From NCBI GenBank assembly GCA_007570785.1, contig ML660777.1, positions 4,968,587-5,032,586 of the forward strand: DNA of 64,000 bases, given 5' to 3'. The notes beneath the pieces were generated by a model. It searched no databases. It saw only the letters and a program-made list of their open reading frames with translations, and was not told the origin of the DNA. This document shows positions 50,320 through 61,507 of this stretch, piece by piece. Source of the DNA: Antilocapra americana. Taxonomy: Eukaryota; Chordata; Mammalia; Artiodactyla; Antilocapridae. Made by a program: the position numbers and the translations under genes. The first letter of the stretch is position 1, and every line of letters starts with the position of its first letter.

Positions 50320-51468
50320 TATAATGTAATGTTTATTTTACTTGAAAAACAAGACTATTTTATTTTAAATTACTACATTTCAATGCATGAAAGGAATGGG
50401 TCACAGTAAAACAAAAGTAATTATTTCTGACCTTTTTTTAAAAAAACATTTCTAACTCTGCATTTTCAGCATTTGATATCTGTTCTTTACCACCATAACC
50501 AGCCAACTCAAAATAAACTTGGGTGGTTTTGATTCAAACTGAACTATGGAGATGCAGACAGGAGCAAGATAAACTCAAAACAAGCAAACCAACATCAACA
50601 CAATAAAAATGTTTTTCTTGATATTTATATATCATATTTACAAAGGTAAAGCTAAACCAACTGGTCATTATGTACATTAGTAAATATTGGCACTTTACAT
50701 TTACATATAAGTGTGTTCATAATTATCAAGTAAAAAGATAAATTTTAATTTATTTTTATTTATGAAAAATATATATAATGTGATATGCATACTTCAATTT
50801 GGGTGCTTGTTCAATACTGAATGCTCAAAAAACTTTGGGGGGAAAAAATCCCATAATGTATTTTGATGGAAGATACTGAAAGTCAAGAGGTAAGGAAATA
50901 AAAGTGTTAAATGTGATTTTAGTAAGTAGATGAGGTGAGCAGACGATATATATTCAGATGGGGATTGCATAGCATAAACCAGAGGAAGACTCAGAAAAGG
51001 AAGATGTGCAGTTTTTCCCAAGGTCAGTTTCACTCGAAAAGGAACAGAACCGAGGTACTTTCAGGATAAGGTAAACGAACTGAAATTCTGATAACGAGTT
51101 CATACTGTGAGCCCATTCAGAACCGACTTCTGGCTAGAGGTTCCTGTACAAACATGCCTTGGACATCTACAGTAGAGTTAAGTCACAACGTCAGTTCCTT
51201 ATTTGGCTTCCTTGAAGAGGCGAGGGTGCTAACCGGCCTTTAAACGACCTCAGAAAACTTCCGCCGGCATCTGCGGTGACTGAAGCAGCAGCGGCTGGGA
51301 TCCACGCTTGGTTCGAAGAACGAGCGGGGCTGGAATTCAGGCACCTCGTGGGTTTTTCTTTCCCTACGGACTCAGGTCCACAGTGATGAGCGCAACTCAC
51401 CCCAGGACAGATGGCCTCAAAACCTGCCCCCAGGGCGCTTCCCTGTCCATCCCGCCCGGGGCCACTCG
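50320..51468 (-). other. STX11: Probable STX11 3' UTR
   Basis: This 1.1-kb stretch follows the STX11 stop codon on the minus strand and contains no recognised SINE or LINE, unlike its surroundings. Candidate polyadenylation hexamers on the minus strand (AATAAA) lie at 50,755-50,760, 50,749-50,754, 50,359-50,364 and 50,332-50,337. The true 3' end cannot be chosen from sequence alone; the UTR could stop near 50.73 kb or near 50.32 kb. Part of it (50,781-51,021) is duplicated upstream of the coding exon. Confidence 0.45.
50781..51021 (+). repeat. Diverged direct repeat downstream of STX11 exon (copy A)
   Basis: It shares a collinear series of blocks with 53,718-54,140: CATACTTCAATTTG / CATACTTTAATTTG, TGTGATTTTAGTAAGTAG / TGTGATTTTAATAAGTAG, GAGGTGAGCAGA, CCAGAGGAAGA, TTTTTCCCAA. 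It lies in the probable STX11 3' UTR. Confidence 0.8.
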
Positions 51469-52326
51469 CTAGTTGAGGCAGGGGCAGCAGCAGCAGCAGA
51501 GGGTCCGGCAGGGGTTCTTCCTCTTGTACTGCACAGCCTTGCGCACCTGCACCTTGGCCTGCCCGGTGTACTCGACGGCCTTCTGCACGTTGAACTCGAT
51601 GACGTCCAGGGTGTCCGCCTGCTGCTCCACGAGCAGGGCCATCTGCAGGAAGAGGTCGTGCAGGTCGCGGATGCGGCCCTCCAGCCGCAGCAGCTCCCGG
51701 TGGCGGCTCTCGATCTCGTTGAGGGCCGCCCGCGCGCCCTTCACGTCGGCGTTCTCGGAGAACACGTCCCACTTGCCCTGTTCGAACATGTCCTCGATCT
51801 CGTCGCCCGACACGTCCTTGCCCATGATCTCCAGCTGGCGCTGGATGCGGATCTTGCAGTTCTCGCGTTGCTTCATCTCGGCGCGGTTGTACTCGAGCAT
51901 GGCGGCCTGGAAGGTGCGGGCGAGCGCGCTGTACTGCGCACGCGCGATGCGCGCCACGGCGGAGTGCGCGCCGTGCTGGACTTCCGCCTGCTCGCTCAGC
52001 GCCTTCATGGCGCCCAGCTTGCGGTGGATGCCCTCGCCCCGGGCCTTGATGTCCTTGCCAATGGAGTTGGTGTCCCGCTTGATGCTGCTGAGGCGCCGCA
52101 TGGACGTGAGGAAGCGGGTGTTCTGCTTTCCCAGCCGCCTCACATCGGCAATCAGCTGCTGGTTTTCTTCCTGAAGATCTTGGATGTCTCGGTACAAGGA
52201 TTCCAGGATGTGGTCGGCCTCGAACACGATGTCCTCGTGAGGCGAGTCAAAATCATCGTCGTCCTCCGGGAACTGCTGGTCAAACTGCTTGGTTAACTCC
52301 ACGAGTTCTCCTAGTCGGTCCTTCAT
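51469..52326 (-). CDS. STX11: Syntaxin-11, complete coding sequence in one exon (285 aa)
   Basis: Q-SNARE of the syntaxin family. By family knowledge it works in late-endosome and lytic-granule membrane fusion in cytotoxic lymphocytes, NK cells and platelets with SNAP23 and Munc18-2, and human loss causes familial haemophagocytic lymphohistiocytosis type 4. Seen here: acidic N-terminus (EDDDDFD, residues 21-27), helical Habc-type region about 40-160, and a SNARE motif about 205-267 with the syntaxin core DLHDLF and the probable zero-layer glutamine at Q236 (LLVEQQAD). There is no transmembrane helix; instead a cysteine-rich tail (Cys 273, 277-281, 283), the expected lipid anchor. The start is the ATG at 52,326, five bases after a splice acceptor; an in-frame ATG 15 bases upstream spans the acceptor and is intronic. 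The stop is TAG at 51,469-51,471. Recalled human protein is 287 aa; the two-residue difference falls at N192/A193. Recognition by remembered homology, very confident. Confidence 0.97.
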   Translation of the reverse strand: MKDRLGELVELTKQFDQQFPEDDDDFDSPHEDIVFEADHILESLYRDIQDLQEENQQLIADVRRLGKQNTRFLTSMRRLSSIKRDTNSIGKDIKARGEGIHRKLGAMKALSEQAEVQHGAHSAVARIARAQYSALARTFQAAMLEYNRAEMKQRENCKIRIQRQLEIMGKDVSGDEIEDMFEQGKWDVFSENADVKGARAALNEIESRHRELLRLEGRIRDLHDLFLQMALLVEQQADTLDVIEFNVQKAVEYTGQAKVQVRKAVQYKRKNPCRTLCCCCCPCLN

Positions 52327-52330
52327 TTTG

Positions 52331-52345
52331 CCTGCAGACAAACAT
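52331..52345 (-). other. STX11: Splice acceptor of STX11 coding exon 2
   Basis: On the minus strand the sequence TTTGTCTGCAG precedes GCAAAATGAAG. The AG is at 52,333-52,332, so exon 2 would start at 52,331 and carry only five 5' UTR bases before the ATG. This fits the known STX11 structure: a non-coding first exon and all coding sequence in exon 2. Confidence 0.8.
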
Positions 52346-52699
52346 GGAGGTTAAATTCCTCTAGTGAGAGTCAAAAATATTTGCCTTGAGAGAATTAAAG
52401 ATTAAGATAGAGAAACGTTCTGCTCACTGCTCATCACTCTCAATTCTTTACTCCTGGGTGTTGGGAACAAATGCACTACGGGAGCTAAATGGTTCACGAC
52501 ATTTGGCTTATGAGTGAAGGACTGTTGTGACTGGGAGTCAGAACACCTTTGTGTTTTATAGCTTGTAGGTGTCTGCAGTTCTTAGGCAACACTGTTCTTT
52601 ACAGCATGGGACTTGACTTTCACCACCAGACACATCCACAGCTGAGGGTCCTTCCCGCTATGGTCCAGCCCCTTCATTCTTCCTTGTCTTAGCTCCTAA

Positions 52700-52857
52700 G
52701 TCATTGCCTGCCAGACTTCTTTGTCCATGGGATTTCCCAGGCAAGAATACTGGAGTGGGTTGCCAGTTCCTCCTCCAAGGCAGCCTCCCCACACAGGGAG
52801 ATAGGAACCGGCATCTCCTGCATTGGCAGGCGGATTCTTTACCACTGGGGAAGCCCT
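52700..52857 (-). mobile_element. Bov-tA SINE (truncated) in STX11 intron
   Basis: TCATTGCCTGCCAGACTTCT through TTACCACTGGGGAAGCCC. Confidence 0.88.
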
Positions 52858-52904
52858 AACTATGTATGCGTGCGCATGCCTGCGAGTTCACGTGAATCCT
52901 CTAG

Positions 52905-53096
52905 GACTCTGCGTCCCTACGGACTGTGGCCCACCAGGCTCCTCTGCCTATAGGATTCTCCAGTCAAGAATACTGTAGTGGGTTGCCATGCCCTTCTCCA
53001 GGCGATCTTCTGGACCCATGGATTGATCCCACATCTCTTATGTCTCCCGCAATGGCAGGTGGGTTCTTTACCACTAGTGCCACCTGAGATGCCCTT
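52905..53096 (-). mobile_element. Bov-tA SINE in STX11 intron
   Basis: CTGCGTCCCTACGGACTGTG through GTGCCACCTGAGATGCCC. Confidence 0.9.
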
Positions 53097-53717
53097 AGCA
53101 AAGATAAAAAAGATTGTTAAATAAGTAAAATACATACTTAAAAAAAATACACTGACACATTAATGATTAACTTCTGCCTTGACTTTCAGAATGTTTTTTG
53201 GATCTTTTCCTGCATTTTATTTTTTTTTATTTAAGAATAATTGCTGTATTTTACTATTTACTGTTGAGACATGGAACAATTCTTATTTACCACTATTTAT
53301 TGTTGTTATATCGATTTAAACTTATAGCATATATAGTATTTATCACCTGAAAACGTTGCTTTACATATCAAAGTTCAGGCACTCAGATAGCCTCAGTCTA
53401 CTTGCAGAAAAATAAAGGCCAATGAGACGGAAAAAAAAAAAAGGTTGTTAAATAACAATAGTTAGTCACTTTATAAGCTTTGAGACCAACTCTAAGTGTT
53501 GTCTATTCTGTGTCTATTTCAGCACTGGTGAGCATCTTCAGTCTTGTACACCATAACAATTTTTTAGTGATATAAATCATGGCTTAATTTTTTATCTTAA
53601 AAACATAAAAATTGAACCTGCTTAAAGTAAAACAACAAAAAGAATAAAGGTGAAAATCTAATAAAGAAGTATAAAATTTGGAAGTTGAAATTTCTTTGCT
53701 CTTATGCCCAGTATTAC

Positions 53718-54140
53718 CGATACATACTTTAATTTGAATGTTTCTTTGAGACTCGGTGCTTAAAAATATTTTTGCGGAAAATCCCAAAATACAAGCTAAT
53801 GAACAATATTGAATAAAAGAGATCAGTAAATAGTTAAGTGTGGCTCAGCTGGTAAAGAATCCGCCTGCAATGCGGGAGACCTGGGTTTGATCCCTGGGTT
53901 GAGAAGATCCTCTGGAGAAGGGAATACCCTCCACTCCAGTATTCTGGCCTGGAGAGTTCCATGGACTGTATAGTCCATGGGTGGCAGAGTCAGACATGAC
54001 TGAGTGACTTTCATTGACTGACTGATGTGATTTTAATAAGTAGGAGAGGTGAGCAGAAAGAAGATATTTATCTATGCAGGAATCACATGGCAAAAGCCAG
54101 AGGAAGAATCAGAAGTAAAAGACGTTCAATTTTTCCCAAT
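53718..54140 (+). repeat. Diverged direct repeat upstream of STX11 exon (copy B)
   Basis: Counterpart of 50,781-51,021, interrupted by a Bov-tA SINE at 53,838-54,022. Confidence 0.8.
53838..54022 (+). mobile_element. Bov-tA SINE
   Basis: TGTGGCTCAGCTGGTAAAGA through CATGACTGAGTGACTTTCA. Its absence from the paired repeat at 50.8 kb marks it as a later insertion. Confidence 0.92.
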
Positions 54141-55144
54141 ATCTCTAGTGGTAAATGTTGTTAACAAACCTGCTTTTTCTAAAAAGTTTTATATGGAAAA
54201 TTTCAATCGTATGCAAGCCTATTAGCAATACTATAACACACTCCCATATTCCCATCACACAGAAGCAGTATTTGCCCATTTTTAATAGCTTTTTGAAGTA
54301 AGTTGGCAGCTCAAGCAGAACTTCCATGCTATTATAAGGGTGGTTCTGATCAATTCCCTGCTTAGCAAGGCAAAATAATGTTCTCTGTGTCCATATTTTT
54401 TCCAGTGACGTGAAAAACTTTCATTTTTAATGCTGTATATATGCCAAAATAATGAATATTTTGCCCTTTTATATAAGATTTTGTGGCTAGAAAGGTTTCT
54501 ATTATATAATTTGCAGGAAAACAGGGGGAAAGTAGTAGCATTTAATGGCTACTCAATCTATCAGGGATCTTGATCTCAAATTAAAAGTTTCCCTCAAGTT
54601 GAAGTAATTAATTTCACAACACCACTAATGGAGTGCTGACAGCTTAGATTCAGTGATAAATGGAAAATGGTGAAATATTAACCATGGATTCCCATCTGCC
54701 AGGATCATTAGTTACATAAATTAAGCAGTTTTATTCCATAGTGGTGATTTTTAATACAAGTTATCCTGCTTAAAATGCCATTTCTGCTTTCTGATGACAA
54801 GGATCAATACCAGACCTTCTCACTAAGGGGAAAGTGACTCCAAGAAGCACAGCTGAGAGGCAGAAAAAAGAATCAGGCTAGACCAAAACTATGCCTTCCC
54901 TGGCCTGAATTGCCTGATACCTAAATATTTGCTCATTTTGAATAAAATTTAAAATTTTATTCAAGCACAAGTTGGTGGGGGTGAGGAGATTGCAATATTT
55001 AGTAGATAATGAGTTAACATACACACTATACAAAAAACTCTTGCCTGCCCCAAGCCAAAAAAACAGAAAAACCACTTGCCTTAGCAAAGACAATGAAAAG
55101 GCAATTGATATAAGAAGAAATAAAAGCGCCAGAGAACATGGAGA

Positions 55145-55340
55145 TAGTAGGTATCAGGTACTTATTGTAATGCCAGTAAGCACTTCTCATGTGATACTGT
55201 CTTTAATCTTCATATGGATTTCATGAAGTAGGTATTGTCATTATCAGAGTTGGTAACTGAGTTTAGGGAGACGAAGGAACATATGCAAGGTCACCAGTAA
55301 GTGAATAGTCCAGCTCTAGAGTGGCCCTGCTTAATCACTA
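55145..55340 (-). mobile_element. MIR SINE (diverged)
   Basis: TTAATCTTCATATGGATTTC, GAAGTAGGTATTGTCATTATC and CAAGGTCACCAGTAAGTGAA fit antisense MIR. Confidence 0.65.
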
Positions 55341-55482
55341 CCTTCAATTATTTCCAGCCAGTGTAAAAAAGTGAGGCATGAGGGACTTCACTACCAAAAC
55401 AAGGAAATGCAAGTCAAGCCACTGAAAATTTTTTTTTTTTGGTCATCAAGCTGGCAACAATTTTTAAAAATAATAATTTAGG

Positions 55483-55600
55483 GACTTCCCTGGCAGTTCA
55501 GTGGTTGAGATTTGAACTCCCAACGCAGGGGGCTTGGGTTCGATCTTTGGTTGGAGAACTAAGATCCTGCATGCCACAGGCTGTGGCCAAAATAATAATA
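55483..55600 (+). mobile_element. CHR-type SINE
   Basis: GGGACTTCCCTGGCAGTTCA through CAGGCTGTGGCCAAAATAAT. Confidence 0.9.
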
Positions 55601-57194
55601 ATAATTTAAAAGAGAATTCTGGGAACTGTGGAAAAAATGCTTGTAGGAGGGCAAATGGATAAAAACTCTTGTAGAAGGGCAGTTGAATAATATGTATTAA
55701 AAGCTTTTAAAATGTGTATTTGTTTTAGGTACATTTATTCTAAGTGTATATTCAGAGTTCTGTGAAGCTCATCATTGTAAATATTTTCATCACCACAGTT
55801 TTCACAGGAATTCAAAAATAATTTAAAGGTGCAAAAATGAGACAGTGATGGCTACATAATCACAGAGTTTAGAAGGCTATCTAATGGGATGAAAAGCATA
55901 AATATCATTTTAGGTAGAAAAAGTCTGTAAAGGGAAGAGAATGAGCAGTCCTGTCATGCAAACATCTTGAAATAAAGACTTGAATAATACACATCAAAAT
56001 GTAGTTTTCTTCAAATTGTGGAATTATAAACCACTTTAATTACTTCCTTGTGCCCTTTTCTATTTTCCAACATTTTTATAATGTCCTGTAGATTTATCAA
56101 TTAGATAAAACCCCACAAACCCATAAGTATTTGTTTAAAAGACTAACTCCTTTAAGATGTATGCATTACAATCAGGTTACCACCTTATGTGACATGAGGA
56201 AAGTACATGAGTTGGCTAGTATGGAGTTGAGCTTTATTTATCTGCTTAAGTTAGCAGCTAACATGCTACTCTGCAAGTGTAGAATTAATAATTTTTGAAG
56301 ATAGATACAGATAAAGTAAAATATAAATAAATTTTATTTTTTTATATAAATAGAACAGAGAATGAATAATTTTTGAAGGACAAGACAAGAAATGGTGATG
56401 GATGCAAGGAAGGCTTGGGAAGTACTACCACAGAAGGTAAGGGGGTAGTTAAAGAACAGCATCACACACCAGAACGTTAGGGACCTGCTAGTTGGTCTCT
56501 GCTAGTCATAGACAGGTCCCAGGCCCTGCGTTGCTCTCCTGAAGCCCTGAAAAAGCTATTCAAGGGAATCATTTCATTCACAATAGGACAAGAAAAGTGC
56601 ACTGCAATTATATAGAAGTGGCCTTCAAAAAAGGTGTTCAGAGACAGTCATTCCTTCCCAAGACCTACCAACATGAAGCCATGGATCCTAAATGAGATGA
56701 AGGTCTAAGTTCACTTGAAGGCTTAAGTCTACAAACTGGTCCAGAGAGAGCCAGGACGTGGGAGCTCAAGATTCTCTAGGAGATGTACATAAGGAAGTGG
56801 CACTCACTGCCTTTCTGCCCACCTTTCTTGACCCAGCTCAGCCCCAAATGAGCTAGTCCCACTGATCTAGAAGGTTTCTTGGTTGCCAAGGTACAAACAT
56901 TAGGAAAACTACAACAGAAAGTCAACCAAGAGGATACTACTTCTAACAATATTCCCTAAACGGTTTAAATGTACTCCTCACTGTAGTTATACTAATATAC
57001 AGAAATAGGCACAGAAAGAAAATCAATATAAGCCACATACCCAGTAACTTGGTTCTATACTGTGACAGCTGAAAAAGGAAACCATAGTAAATGGGAAAGA
57101 AAAATCAAACAATTCTATTGACCCTCCTGTCTCATTATGATAAAGGATAATGTAATAAACTTTGGTAAACTATTCATAAAGTTGTTCAAATCAA

Positions 57195-57516
57195 TTCAAC
57201 TCAGTTCAGTCACTCAGTTGTGTCTGACTCTGTGACCCTATGGACTGCAGCACACCACACTTCCCTGTCCATCACCAACTCTCAGAGTTTACTCAAACTC
57301 ATGTCCATCGAGTTGGTGATGTCATCTAACCATCTTATCCTCTGTCGTCCCCTTTGCCTCCTGCCTTCAATCTTTCCCATTTTCAGGGTCTTTTCCAAAG
57401 AGTCAGTTCTTGGCATCAGGTAGTCAAAGTATTGGAGCTTCAGCTTCAGCATCAGTCCTTCCAATAAATATTTAGGACTGATTTCCTTTAGGATTGACTG
57501 GTTTGATCTCCCTGCA
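57195..57516 (-). mobile_element. BovB 3' end (part 1, interrupted by ECI2 pseudogene)
   Basis: Reverse complement of the BovB 3' tail, resuming at 57,869 after the ECI2 retrocopy. Together the two parts form a continuous BovB. Confidence 0.92.
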
Positions 57517-57868
57517 TTTTTTTTTTTTTTGAAGGCACAGCAAGGTTTATTTGGCTCAGGAATTGAAAAGCAGAAGCAATAGTACAACACATCTCTGGAA
57601 ACACTTAGCTGAGCCATGCTGGTCATCACAGCTTTGCTCTTTTGGACAAGAAGTTTACAATGGCAATCATGCACTTGTCTGTCTGACAGCCACCTCTCCC
57701 CCAGGACACTGCTTTCTTCCACGTTAACTGCATGTAACTTTTCCTTCTCCTTGTTTCTGATGATCTGCTTGGAAGTTTTCATGGCATTTTGGGGGAGCTT
57801 TGAATATGCTTTCAGCCTGGCCCAAACTTCTTTCTGAAAAGTGCTGTCAGGAATAACTTCGGTAACAA
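57517..57868 (-). pseudogene. ECI2: 5'-truncated processed pseudogene of ECI2 (peroxisomal/mitochondrial enoyl-CoA delta isomerase 2)
   Basis: Read on the minus strand this begins at [16 protein letters not shown], continues through [16 protein letters not shown] and WLSD, and reaches a 3' UTR with AATAAA followed by A14 (the T run at 57,517-57,530). These match the C-terminal end of ECI2 as I remember it. Just after WLSD the frame shifts; the expected C-terminal segment ([16 protein letters not shown] then stop) is readable in another frame. Only about the last 80 codons are present and there are no introns, so it is a 5'-truncated retrocopy. It interrupts a BovB element with the same orientation. 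ECI2 normally shifts double bonds in unsaturated fatty acyl-CoAs during beta-oxidation; this copy should be inactive. Confidence 0.85.
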
Positions 57869-58095
57869 GTCCAAGGGACTCTCAAGAGTTTTCTCCAACA
57901 CCACAGTTCAAAAGCATCAGTTCTTTGGTGCTCAGCTCTCTTTTTGGCCCAACTCTCACATTCAAACATGACTACTAGAGAAACAATAGGTTTGACTAGA
58001 TGGACCTTTGTTGGCAAAGTAATGTCTTTGCTTTTTAATATGCTGTCTAGGTTTGTCATAGCTTTTCTTCCAAGGAGCAAGCATCTTTTTTAATA
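57869..58095 (-). mobile_element. BovB (part 2, upstream of the interruption)
   Basis: Continues the BovB of 57,195-57,516 from AGTCCAAGGGACTCTCAAGA. Minus-strand remnants include LLGRKAMTNLDSILKSKDI. Confidence 0.92.
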
Positions 58096-58682
58096 AATCC
58101 TGCTTTTTTGATTCTCATGGAGATGAAGAATTCAAAAGAAAATTTATAACCAGCAACCAGAAATCTGCTTCTGTTTTCTAATTTTCTTTTCAAGCATGCA
58201 GGTCATCTGTTCTGAGACCTGGATTCCACAGGGAAGTTCTGGGAAATTCTGTCATCCTCATTTTAAGGGGCAATGTGATTTAATGTAAGAGAAAATAGAT
58301 GATTGTAGCTCAGTGACTCTCAGACTTTAGGAGGCAATAGCATCTTCTGAAAAGCTGCAAACATGGAGTACTGATGCTTGGGACCCTGGAGGTTCTGACT
58401 CAGAGGGTCTAGGATTCCCTCTGGGTGATTTTAATGCACACTCAAATTTCAGACCGACTCCACAGGTACTTATGGCAGCTTTTTATTCATGCCGTCCTGG
58501 ACAACTTATAATGGCTCCCAGGTTGGGGCAGCTTGATAAACAAGCAACTGCTAGGGAAGGATTCAGAAAGATGGGGGAAGGAGGATTCAGAAAGTAGGTT
58601 TTTATCTACCTCAGAAGATCAATGAGTGGGGGTGATAACTGCATAAGTAACCCAATATGCAGGATGCTACAGAGAATAACCT

Positions 58683-58895
58683 AGGCTTCCCTGGTGGCTC
58701 AGGGGTAAAGAATCCACCTACCAATACAGGAGATGTGGGTTCAATCCCTGGGTCAGGAAGATTCCCTGGAGGAGGAAATGGCAACCCATTCCAGTACTCT
58801 TGCCTGGGAAATCCCATGGACAGTGGAGCCTGGCAGGCTACATTCTATGGGGTTGCAAAAGAGTCAGACAGACTCATTGACTAACAAAACAACCA
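58683..58895 (+). mobile_element. Bov-tA SINE
   Basis: GGCTTCCCTGGTGGCTCAGG through GTCAGACAGACTCATTGACT. Confidence 0.94.
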
Positions 58896-59039
58896 ACCAA
58901 AAAAGAATACCCATGAAAGTGTTATCCCCTAGTTGCTTCTAAGGGAATCAGTTATAAACACAATACCCAGTCATATCTCTGACCATAAAAGATGTTATCT
59001 TTCATGCGCCTACTTACTCTAAGGGGAACAAAACCTACA

Positions 59040-59180
59040 AAGTTATGGGCTGAATTGTCTCACCTCCTCCCAGCCCCCTTGCAAGTTCACATATTGAAGC
59101 CCTAACCCCAGTACTTCAGAATATAATTCTACTTGGAGATAAAGACCTTTAAAGAGAGAATTAGGTTTAAAAGAGATCTT
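59040..59180 (+). repeat. Ancient interspersed repeat (family not named)
   Basis: CACATATTGAAGCCCTAACCCC through GAATTAGGTTTAAAAGAG. It is the reverse-complement counterpart of part of 60,500-60,860; both belong to one old mammalian repeat family. Confidence 0.5.
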
Positions 59181-60042
59181 TATATAATACATTAAGCAAT
59201 ACATATATTAGGTACATTTTGCCTCTACTAGGGGGGAAAAACCTTTCCCTGCTTCGCAGCACTGTGTGAGAAACTCAGACACAGGAAGATACAATGCAGA
59301 GCAGTAGGGCAACACACAAAGGTGTGAGGCTTATGGAGATTAGCTTGTAGATTACTGGAGGAGAACCAACCCAAAAGCACGGAAGAGCCTTCCTTTCGGT
59401 ATATACGCCAAAGAGATGCTTTAGAGACTATCTTTATGTGGCATGAGTTCAGAAAGTTTAGGACTCTTGTTTCAACAGGAACTGAAGTACACATTTAGAC
59501 ACACAGACAGGGTTTGGTTACTAGTAAAACCAAAAAGATCTTGCAGATATATACTCCAAATGAGCACTTTTGAGCAGGAACTTAAAATGTAGCACCCATG
59601 TTCTGCTTTTCAGATTTTAAAATCTGTATCTCTTAAGTCCAGACTTTTATACCAATTTTTAAACTCCTGTTTAAAAAATAAGATGATTCCAAATCAGAAT
59701 GTGTCTTTATGCTGAGGTCCACCACTGGTCCAGACAGTCCCTCAGTGACTACTTGTATAGGACCATATGACATCTGACATCTCTGGGTGGATGCAGCCCT
59801 GCGCCAGGGCACGGGACTGATGAACTGGGCATGGGATGGGTTTCCAGCCCCCCTCACTCTGGCACTGAACACTACTTGCACAACCCTATGTGATCAAACT
59901 GCAAACGGCTTTCTCGACCACCTCACCCAGTCCCTCCTGCCCACCATCACCACAGACATGCAGTAAGGACCAAGAAATCCCTTGGAGCCTGTGTCACAGT
60001 AATTTGGGAGTTACTTTTAGGACATACCATAGCAACACCGGG

Positions 60043-60237
60043 CTTCCCTGGTGGCTCACCTGGTTAAGAATCCGCAGGCAATGCAGGAGACCTGGGTTCG
60101 ATCCCTGAGTTGGGAAGATCCCCTGGAGAAGGGAAAGGTTGCCCACTCCAGTATTCTGGCCTGGAGAATTCCATGGACTGTATAGTCCGTGGGGTCGCAA
60201 AGAGTCGGACATGACTAAGCAACTTTCACTTTCACTA
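60043..60237 (+). mobile_element. Bov-tA SINE, well preserved
   Basis: GGCTTCCCTGGTGGCTCACC through GACTAAGCAACTTTCACTTT, with few changes from consensus. Confidence 0.95.
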
Positions 60238-60499
60238 GTAACACCACCTTTAAAGAGCAAGGAGTGTACTTTCCCAGCATGTTGATTCAGATCCATAAAT
60301 AATCATTTTATTTCAATGAGTAAAATCTGGTGTTTTAAGCAATTTGCCTAAAGCCGTATATGCTGATAAATATGAAACTGAGATCTGAATCCAGAAAAAT
60401 CTGACTTGAGAGCCCTTCTGTAAACCACAAAGCTATGCTAGCTTCTTTTTCCTGAGCCTTGTCCTAAAAGGGTTCCTGAAATTGTTAATCTTATAGGGG

Positions 60500-60860
60500 A
60501 CTTATTCTGAACTTATTCTGAGTATACTGGATGGCTTATAAACAACAGAAATTTGCTTGCAAGTATCGGAAATGTAATTCTCACAGTTCTGAGCTCAGAC
60601 TGCCAGCGTGGTCAGGTTCTGTGTCTGATAAAGGCCTGCTTCCTCATTCATAAATGGCCTTCTCACTGTAACCACACAGGGCAGAGGGGCAAGCAAGCTC
60701 TTTCTGGTTTATTGATGGGGGCACCTTTCCAGTTCACAAGGGCTCCACACTCACGACCTAGTCACCTCCCAAAGACCCCACCTTCCAATACCATCACCCT
60801 GGGGGCTAGGAATTTAACCTATCAATTTGGGGGGAACACAAGAATCCAGACTGTAGCATT
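60500..60860 (-). repeat. Ancient interspersed repeat (same family as 59.1 kb)
   Basis: ATTCTCACAGTTCTGAGCTC through TAACCTATCAATTTGGGG, a common old mammalian repeat sequence; class not certain. Confidence 0.5.
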
Positions 60861-61507
60861 TCCTAAGTGGGGTTTTTTATTTAGAGCAACTGTTAGCTTC
60901 TAATAACCTAGCTCTCAATGAACACATGAAAAGATTTTCACTATTACAACCATTACCTTCTTTCCCACAATAATGTCTTCATATCAGAGTTTTCCCAACA
61001 CAGTAATGTTTCAATTATTAGAGCACTCAGTCAGGTCAGTCACTCGTCATAACTGTCCAAAGCCCACAAAATTATTAACACACACAGATACTTCTAACAA
61101 AGGTCCACTGTGGTTATGACTGACTCAAGACTGTTGAAAGACCAAAGTACTGATACTTGGAGGGAGAAGTTTTACAGTTGGGGGTGTAGAAGTGACAAGG
61201 GAGGCAATGCTAGTAAATGACCTTGTAAGGGAGAAAGTAAAGGGAGGACCACTCCAGATTCAAGGGTCAAACCATCCACAAGTTCTTCCACTGTTACCTG
61301 TATCAGCACCTACACACACACAATTGTTGCTATATCTTACATCTGACCTGGTTTGGCTCTAGAAAGTGAAGCAAAACTTTGTCTGAAAAATACAGCAGAA
61401 ATCTATGTAGAAAGAAACAGTGATGGGGAATAAATCATTGAGCCTAGTTTGATTAAACTTTTTATTTCATACCTATTCCATAGAGTATTTTTTTTAAAAC
61501 AGGAGAA

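Noticed and set aside
51191..51772. 193-codon minus-strand frame overlapping the STX11 3' half
   Set aside because: Alternate-frame reading of STX11 coding sequence (Arg/Gly/Pro-rich) running into the 3' UTR.
51473..52296. Long plus-strand open frames (233 and 212 codons) opposite STX11
   Set aside because: They are antisense shadows of the GC-rich STX11 coding exon; no independent homology or splice signals.
52327..52341. Upstream in-frame ATG giving MSAGK before the STX11 start
   Set aside because: It straddles the splice acceptor (TCTGCAG), so it is intronic; the known N-terminus MKDRL starts at 52,326.
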